Part shown: one piece after another, positions 22,071 through 31,200 of the stretch | Position numbering within the stretch: the stretch's first letter is position 1 | Layout: each line of letters starts with the position of its first letter | NCBI GenBank assembly: GCA_964023275.1 | Contig: OZ029913.1 | Location: 41,239,757-41,303,756, forward strand | Direction of reading: 5' to 3' | DNA length: 64,000 bases | Origin: Norana najaformis | Lineage: Eukaryota; Annelida; Clitellata; Crassiclitellata; Hormogastridae | Made by a program: the position numbers and the translations under genes | Notes under the pieces: model-generated | Seen by the model: the letters and a program-made list of their open reading frames with translations, nothing else | Told to the model about the DNA's origin: nothing | The model's database searches: none

Positions 22071-23099
22071 AAGAAAAGTAGGACGACGACGAACGGACGG
22101 AGGGAGAGGAGAAGGAGAAGGACAGCGATTAGGTCTTGTGTAATTGACCCAATAAAATAGTAAATGACAAAGCAGAAGAAGAAGACGACGAACAACAACG
22201 GCGGCCATTGCCTGTGTAGGCCATGTGTCAGACAGACAGACGGACGGACGGACTGAGACCGATAGACTGCCTTGGACGAGGCGCACGTGCGACCGTCGTA
22301 GTGTCACTGACCGGGGCGGACGTGGCGCCATCTAGTGCAGTTCATGCTCGCTTCGACGCACAGACGCCCGCCCGCCCGCACGCACTCACAGGTGTGTGCG
22401 CGCATGTGTCTCTGCGTTTGTTTATCGATGTCGCCTTAACTAGGCCAAGAATCGCTGCGGCTGACGTAACACGAAAGATTAACATAACATAACATGATAA
22501 CAAGAGTTTAAATGGTTTAGAAGACCTGTGTTTGAACCACTGCAAATTAACCAGGACTGTTTAATAGTCAGTCCTTCTTATCTTTTTCTTAAAAGCTTTG
22601 ATAGTGCTCACTGAGACAGTGCTACCAGCCAAACTATTTCCCAAGTCTACAACTCTAGCACTAAAGAATTACTGCACCAGTGTTCCGCTGTGTGTCTTAA
22701 ATAATTTATATAGGTGGGTAACTGTCCAGTCTGAATTGAGACATTGAAGTTCTGCGCTGATGTCTCTCCAATTTCTTCTCTCACTTCATGTAAAAATTTC
22801 AGATGAAGTGTATCCATACTTGGACACTTGTCAGTTTCAACCCTTCAGCTGTTCCACCACATTTTTTGCCTTTTTTAATTAATTTTTTTTCTATCCCATT
22901 ATAATTATTAGTTTCATTTAAACGGGCGCTATATAAACTTATATTACACTGTAAACGTTACAGTTGCATTGTGGGGGACAGTGATGGAGGGCAGATCAAA
23001 TTGGCCCAGTTTTACAAATGATTGGTTTCATGTGGCGAAATAAATTAGGAAATAAACTTATCATAATAAGGAATGTTAGAGACAAAATGGAGCCGTATA
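22071..23099. other. No gene
   Basis: CG-rich and purine-rich patches at 22080-22110 and 22220-22480, and a GGGCGCTATATAAACTT motif at about 22924 of the dispersed retroelement-end type. No coding domain is recognised. Confidence 0.5.
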
Positions 23100-23580
23100 A
23101 ATTAGCCATTTGATTTGTGTTTGTTAGCCATCAGCTTTGTTTAAGATGCAGCTCCCTCTCTGATAGCCATTGGTTTCTCTATTAGCCACTGGCTTTTTTA
23201 TTCAACAACTTCGCAGGTCTCCATCGGCTTCTTTGCAGTTAGCAGTCAGCTTCTTTTTAGCCATTGGCTTTTTATCTGGTAGTGATTGGCATCTTCTTTG
23301 ATAGCCATTGGAGTCTCTCTCAGCCATCAGCTTCTTTTTTAGCCATCAACTTCTCTGATCGCCATTGGCTTTTTCTCAGTTAGCAGTCAGTTTCTTTTTA
23401 GCCACTGGCTCTTATCCAGTAGCTGTGGGCTTCTTCTGTGGCAGCCATTAGCTTCTCAGCCATCAGCTTCTTTTTAAGCCATCAACTTCTTCGATAGCCA
23501 CCGGCTTCTTAATTAACCATGGCTTGTTTGTCATCAGGTTCTTGTGTTAGCCACTGGCTTCTTCTCTGATGGCTGTTGGT
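23100..23580. repeat. TTAGCCATTGGCTTCT degenerate minisatellite
   Basis: TTAGCCATTGGCTTCTTT and AGCCATCAGCTTCT variants recur more than 15 times at about 20-35-bp spacing. Confidence 0.85.
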
Positions 23581-24764
23581 GTTATTTGTAGCAAAGCTGG
23601 CTTTTGATGTGGGTTGTTTGTGAGCATACCTTAAGGAATGATGAGTTGTTTTGCTTCGACTTAAGAACTGTTCTTGGTCTTTGTTCGACCGTGTTTTTAC
23701 AGTCTGTTGACTTGAGTGCAAGGTTTCAGAACTTTGGCTGAAGTGGTTGATCAGTTAGCCAGTTGATCGGTCGGACAGTGAACCCAGCATTGTGTGGTTA
23801 TGCTCTTCTTATATCAAAACAAAATTCTGGTCTCCAAGAGCTGTACTTTTGCTTAGGATATGGTCGAAAGATAGCCTACATAAAATGTTTACCCATGTAA
23901 ATATGTATGTATACAAGTCATTTAAATGTGTACGTCTATAAATCATCTAAGGATATGCATACAAATAAACACTTGTTTGTAAATGCGTGTATGTGTTTTC
24001 AAATGATAAAAGGTGTTTATGGGTTTATGTATTTACCCAAATTTGTAATCAACAAGAATTGATTTATGAAGACTGATTTCTGCTAAATATAGGTATTAAA
24101 GAAAATTAGTTATTTATGAGAATTCATTGTGAGAATTCATTATATGTGACAATATCCGACAAGAAAGTTTTTGATTTTCGAACATTTATTCACAATAATG
24201 TGGTATTTCAGCGGAAGAATTGTCAGACATTTCGAGTGACGTTTATGATTTTTTTTTATTGATCTGTTTTGATTATTTGTGATAGGTTTCTTGTTTTAAT
24301 GTTCTTTATGCATCATATTGGACATTAATTAATTCACTTTCTGTTGTTTTGTGTGTGTGGTAAAGATAAGATTACTAAGGTAAGCCCAGGTAATAGATTG
24401 TTTATTGCAAGTCCTTCTGAACAATATTCATTAGAGATTTGGTCGTGGGGTTGAAGGATCTTTTGGTTGAAGCACAAACTTGACAGTCTAACAACAGAAT
24501 AACCTCCTCACAGGTTTTATGGCTTGACTATGAATTGTCAATTTTGGAATCAAGACGTGCTTGGAATTCGAATCAAAGACACAGAGGCGAAAGGATTAGC
24601 CATACTGTTAAAAGCAACGTCTGCTTTTAGAGGTCCTTACAAGATGCTGTATATAAAGTGTCTCATGCATACACACATACACACATACATACATACATAC
24701 TTACTCACATACATACATATAATGTTATTAATACATACATATTCATATCCATATAACTTCCTTT
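23581..24764. other. No gene; part of a dispersed repeat at 24420-24560
   Basis: GAAGGATCTTTTGGTTGAAG with following GACAG, GGTTTTATGG and TTGACTATGA resembles 31535-31660. CATA microsatellite lies at 24670-24720. Nothing coding. Confidence 0.5.
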
Positions 24765-25205
24765 ATACGGGACAATCTACACTGGCTTCCCATTCAGCAG
24801 CGTATCCAGTTCAAGATCCTAACGCTTATGCGTAATTGTCTCGTTGGCTCTGCTCCATCATATCTTAGGGACTTCTGCATTTCGATCTCCTTGGTTCCAG
24901 ACCGTAGCACTTTCCGGTCGGCCTCCCTTGGACTTCTGACTGTCCCTCGTATGCGCACTGCTACAGCGCAGTCTAGAAGCTTTGCCTATGTTGGACCCAA
25001 TAGCTGGAATCGCCTTTCCCGAGAGCTCCGGCCAGTATTCCTCAGTTTGTCTCTTCCGCAGTTTTGCAAGCGCCTGAAGTCTGTATTATTTGCCAGTGGT
25101 CTCACTGGTTCGGGTCGGGAGCGCTTCTGATGAGTCTATTCTTGAAGTGGCGCTTTATAAATGTCAGATTACAATTACATACATACATACATACATACAT
25201 ACACA
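24765..25205 (+). mobile_element. LINE C-terminal fragment with (CATA)n tail
   Basis: One frame encodes LHWLPIQQRI, FKILTLMRNCLVGSAPSYL, RTATAQSRSFAYVGPNSWN and FCKRLKSVLFA, closely related to the copy at 12600-13024. The 3' end GGCGCTTTATAAATGTCAGA is followed by ATTACA and a CATA microsatellite. It ends about 200 bp before the first coding exon of NR5A. Confidence 0.85.
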
Positions 25206-25407
25206 CAAACCACCAATGAGTGGATTTTTCTTCAGATGTGTTATATAAATTGGCCAATGCAATACAGTACAATACAGTGTAATAATTGTGGTCTGGTTTT
25301 CCATCTACAGAAGGAGGCACCCCTTCAGTTAAGGTCAGTTGTTGATAGGAATGTACTATCAGTGAGCGATTATCTTACTTTATGTTGGCTGTGTGTGTGT
25401 GTTTCAG

Positions 25408-25539
25408 TGTCTGTTGGAATGTGTGGCAAGGAAGACCTGAGTGTCTTCCTTGGACTTGGCACCGAGGATCGCTGCCCGGTCTGTGGAGACCACGTCTCTG
25501 GCTACCACTATGGTCTGCAGACCTGCGAAAGCTGTAAAG
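25408..25539 (+). CDS. ftz-f1: NR5A exon: start and first zinc finger
   Basis: Acceptor TTTCAG ends at 25407; donor GTATGT begins at 25540. The exon ends one base into the codon for Gly41 of CESCKG. Bases 25408-25418 would be 5' UTR if ATG 25419 is the start. Confidence 0.88.
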
Positions 25540-28241
25540 GTATGTTGGAGAAATTTAGGACTTTTACATTACATTGCATTTTGCCCTCTTTCTCAAATCC
25601 TGTGAAGAATAAATCAGCAGTTACCTTACCTTACAGTCTTTACCTAACCTTATCTTACATTAGGCAAGATTACTGATGCAGTTGGTTTTCACCTGATGTT
25701 GTGGCTCCTGCTGATATAAGAAAGATGATGAAGAGCAGTCCCTAAGATCAACCCCAAGAGTCAGTCATGTGTAAGAAGTGTTAGCGAAGTCCTTCATTTT
25801 TTGGCCTTTGCATATGAGAGTAGGTGGCCAGTTCTGTTAATTGTCATCTGATCTTCCCAGAGACTGTGTAGCGTCTGTGTACTCATTTTATGCAATTCCT
25901 GTATGATCATGTGCCTGTGATTAAATCCCTGGTCAAGTTTCTGTGATCAAGTTTCTATGATCGGATTCCTACATGATTGAATTCCTATGATCAGATTCCT
26001 TTGATCAAATTCCTTTGATCAAATTCTTTTTATTATAGTCCAATGATCCAGTTCCTGTAATCACATTCCTATGATGAAGTTCCTATAACTGAACTGCTGT
26101 TATCAAGTTCCTATGAACCATTTCCAATGATCAGATTCTTTTGATTATACTGCTATGATAAGTTCCTATAACTGAATTCCTATGATCAAGTTTCTGTGAT
26201 GAAATGCTTTTGTTAAAGGTATCTGATGATGAAGTGGTATTGCAATGTGTTTCTGAAGGGTTCTTCAAGCGCACAGTTCAGAACAAGAAAGTCTACACAT
26301 GCGCTGACACAAGTAACTGTGTCATCAACAAGGCCCAGCGCAAGAATTGTCCATTCTGTCGCTTTCGAAAGTGCCTTGATGTTGGCATGAAGATCGAAGG
26401 TTGGATCATGTCTCTCAGCTGACAAGTTCTGACATTTTTATTATGGTTAACTGCCAAAGAACATAAATTATCCAATGTTTTGTTAATGTTTAAAATGCAT
26501 TTAAGCTCTGAGATGAAATTTTAATAATGCTATGTGGATGTCCATATGCAGGATATTGAGAAACAAAGAATTTTCAATTTAATAAATTTCAGAAGAATGG
26601 ATTTGAGTTCGACTAATTATACGCCTTAAACTGATCTACTGGCAACTTTCTGTATTATTAAATACAATCCATATAAATTCATTGTCATTAAGATTAATTT
26701 TGCTAATTTTTCTATTCATTTTCTTTTTCTTTTTATTTAAACTATGATTCTGTTAACTAAGGAGTTATTTGCATTAACTTGCTGGTTTGGCATATTTCTG
26801 TCAACAATAATGTCAGCTAAGAGCAGACTCACTCACAAATGTAAACTGTCTGGTGCCCAAGCACAGTTACTTTTGCCTGCTGCCAGACAGTTTTGTCTAA
26901 GTATTTCAAAAGTTCACAATAATGTCTTACTAAATCCACAGTGACTGTGCTTGATTACCAGACATTGATGTTTGTGAGTGTTCTGTCTACATTTGCTGGG
27001 GCTGGGGCAGAGAGCATTTCCAAATAGATATTTTGAGAGAGTGTTATATAAATGCTTAGAATGAATGAATGTATTAGTGTCTGCTGTTTTGAGACATTAT
27101 TTTTAAGGAGTAGAATTGAGCCTAAAATTTTGTAATACACTTCAGCGGTTCGTGAAAATCGAGTCCGTGGTGGCCGGAACAAGTTTGGTCCAATGTACAA
27201 GTATCATCGTGCTCTGAAGCTTCAAGCAGAGAGATACCGCCAGCAGGTCCTGATGCAGATTGGAACCGCCTTTCTCCAGAGTCCCTACAGCGCTGATATC
27301 GTTAGGCGATTCTGTTCTCCAGAGCACAAGACAGAAGTGGAACCTATGATGCCACGGTTAACTGCTTCACGGCACCAGACATGGCATCCCGGTGCATTCA
27401 GCCATGACCAGACCCACAGCAGAATGATTCCGTCAGAGCTGCACAGCCAGCAGTATGATGGTTTCGGTCGAATTGAGTTGTTCGGTCCGATGCGAGAGGA
27501 AGACTTGAGACAGATGCCTGAAGACTTTGATTTTGATGTTCATCGAAGGCAGAAACTGTCTCCACAGAAACCGATGCCAAACCTGGAACCGCTGAATCCC
27601 GTTCCACTTCGGCGAACTGCGACGGTTGGACATGACTATCCAGCATCACGGAAAGCAGTTCCGAATTCACTGGAAGCATTAGACGGTGCATATCGAAATC
27701 GTTCCTATTCGTATCCAAATCTGGAGACTTTTGCACAGGACATTGTCAGCTCAAAATGTCCACCAAGCGGTGATTCCTTTCCAAGTTCCGACCCAGACAA
27801 CGATGGTCTTACTATTCCAAAAATAGACCTCGATGAGATGGACTACACTGAAGAGAGTGGTGTTACTTGCTCGGACATGTCCCAGTCTGAGTCAGTGGAT
27901 CCAGTATCGGTCAAGATCCCAATTGCAGAGTTGATGGGCAGTGCTGCAGGCTATGAGGTCATCTGCAACAAGTTCCGAGCAGTGAGCGAAGTGATCCTCC
28001 TGGATTTCAAGGATGCCCTCGCTGGTCGCTGTGGTCAGCCTGGGTGGGTTGTGGGTGGTGAAGTGGCAGAAGAATTGCGTCCACTTTTTGTCGAGCTTCT
28101 TTGTCGACTGTGTGACCAGGCGCTGTTTCTGATGGTTGAATGGGTCAGGGCCGCACCGCTCTTCAAACAGCTTAAGGTGATCATATGATTCTTCTCATCT
28201 TCTTGCTTTGTGGTCAAGCAATTTTATTCATATTAACAAAG

Positions 28242-28274
<33 letters not shown>

Positions 28275-31200
28275 TAATAATAATAATAATAACGTTAAAA
28301 ACAATAATAGCAATAATAATCAACATAAAGATGGTATTGGTATCGGTGGCGTGGTGGTGGCCGGGGATGTGGTGGTGGTGGTAATAAATTAGTCATCCAT
28401 CCTCTCAGTACAATTCAGTTCCATGAAACCTTCAGGGAGCTAATTATCAGTGACGATCAAACATCTCTCTAGCATAATTATGACACCATTGAGATATCTG
28501 TCATTAGGTGTAAAATATGGTGAAAAATAAGGTAGTTAAAAACTAAAGTTAAATAAACTAGTTTGCCTTTTCCAGCGCATTGCTGTGACAATCCAGTGCC
28601 ATTGCCTTTAACTGTACATTGATTGTTGACAAGATATCCATTCCTCATTCTCCAGAGTTAAGTCCTGTTACCTTGGTTAAAGAAATTTAGTGACATTAAT
28701 TCAAATCATGATAATCAAAGTGTTAATAAATAAGGAATTTTAAAGTCATTACCCACACTGCTAATAACGTTGATGTAGATCAAGGTTGATATCATTGGTC
28801 AATGTACTTTGCACATTACAACATCAATACCACAGATATTGACTGCAGTAGATCTGTCATGTGAAATTTTATACACACACACTTATATGTTGTATATTTC
28901 GATGTGTGTAAATATAGTTTTTGTTATATTATGTAAAACAAACGGAGTTTGACCTAGGTATTCATCGGACTAAGTTTGATTGGTTCATATACCACTGTGT
29001 TTTATAGGATGTAATTCCTACAAGGGCACATTTTTTCCCTTTGTCAAGGTACTGAACAAGAGTACTGGACAAGAGTACTGGACAAGAGTACTGAACAAGA
29101 GTACTGGACAAGAGTACTGGACTAGAGTACTGGACTAGAGAGCGTTAAAATGTGTCAGACTACATGTTATGCATATGTGTTATGGGGCTGCTCAGTGGGT
29201 TGGTTCTGCAACTCAGATTAGGCATGCAAGACTGATTTGCCCATCACTGATCCCCATATTTCGGTATATATTTGTCAGCATGCATGATAAGGGCCTGTGT
29301 GTATGTATGTATGTATGCATGTACATATATGTATGTATATATGTATGCACACTTTGTATGTATGTATGTATGCATGTACATATGTGTATGTATATATGTA
29401 CATATATGTATGTATATATGTATGCATGCTTTGTATGTATGTATGTATGCATGTATCTATATGTATGTACCACTCTGTATATATGTATTTACCAGTAAGT
29501 ATATATATGTTCCAGTATGTATTTTATTTTTATGTATCTATATGTGTATATCTGATTTTCCCATTAATATATGTATGTTGACTTATATGTGTATATGTGT
29601 TTTCCTGTATATATCTAAATATATATGTGTATATATGTAAATATTCATATCTATATAATCAGTATAATAAATAAGGATCTGTTTGGTCATTTAATTGGAA
29701 TTTCTATGAAAATTTGTGGAATTTGTGTAAAGTTTTCATGTGTAAGTATGTATATTTGACATTTAAGGATATGTGTGGGTGTTTATGATATTCTGTGATC
29801 AGATCTTTTCAAGTAGCACACTGGATTTGAGTTGTTATGAGATGATACAACCAAGTGAACTTTTATCCAAGTCATCATGTTTGTCTCAGTTTGAAATAAT
29901 TAATGCACATGTTCTCAGCGGGCACCATCCGTCTTATCTACCTGTTTTTGATGATAATACCTATTTCCTATCATAAAAAGTATTGGAAAAAACTTTTTTA
30001 GATTAAAATTACCATTATTTTCTTGTTTTTGAGGTCAGGGTATGTGAAATTACAAATTGAGGATGAGGTAGTTCTAGCATATGTTTCAGATGATATTTGA
30101 AAAGCTTTTGCCACTTGACCTCAAGTAACAAACACATTACACTCTTACATGTAATGTACTGACGTCTACCACTTTCTTTAACAGATATCTTTACTGCATT
30201 TCCAGCTGTTTTGGATGCTCTGATCTCACGTCTCACCAATCTAGTCATAACGGGCAACTTTAACATTCATGTCGATTCAAATTATTACACTTCTACTGCC
30301 TTTTCATGAACTTGTAACTTCTATTGATCCTAACCAGCAGATTACTGTACCTTGCCATCACCCACTAAAAGGCCACAACCATGATCTAGTGACAGGATCC
30401 AATTACAGGGAGGTTCATCGTGTCTTGATTAAGGAAACATATCTTTCTGATCACCTTGCCATTTCTATTCCTACCAAGCCACCACCAAATTACAGTTATC
30501 ACTTTCAGACCCTGGCATAAACTAGATGTCCAGATGTTCAAAAATTACATCTGCTTCTGACTTCCTTCTGACTCAAACCTATCTACTGATGCTTTCTGTC
30601 ACCAATCTGTTCTAGACGAATAAGTACATTCCTGTTAAAAAAATCTAAAGAGATTGTCATTTTTGACCCAAAGCACAATGTATGTTGATGTAGTCAACTT
30701 GCATGACAATATTTTTTATTATTATTATTATTCAGATACTTGTATCATGCTAATTTATGAATTTACCTTAAAAATGCAAGCTGCTGGAAAATGATGAATC
30801 TTTAATTGTCAGCTGACCTATCTCTGTTTCTTGCTCATCTCTCATACGAAAAAATGTTGCACTCGATCAAGGACACTGACTTTTGTGCCTTGTATCAGGA
30901 CAATATTGGGCTCTGGGGTCGTTTTCAGTGGCTGATCCGAAGCTTTGAATTTCAATTGCTGCCCAGTTCTGTGCTTTCTGTCAGTTCTTTAATATTATTC
31001 GGATCTAAACTTTAGACTCATCTGTTTCAACTTGATTACGCATTGAGGCCTAAATTCTGGTTTCTCTGACTCCTCGGCTTTTTGACCGGGCTTGTGCTTT
31101 ATGATAATGGCGCAACAGAAGTCATTAGATTGGATTGCATTAAATTAGATTAGATACTATGCTATGCTTAACTTTCCAGTAGCGCCGTAGAAATCTTGCG

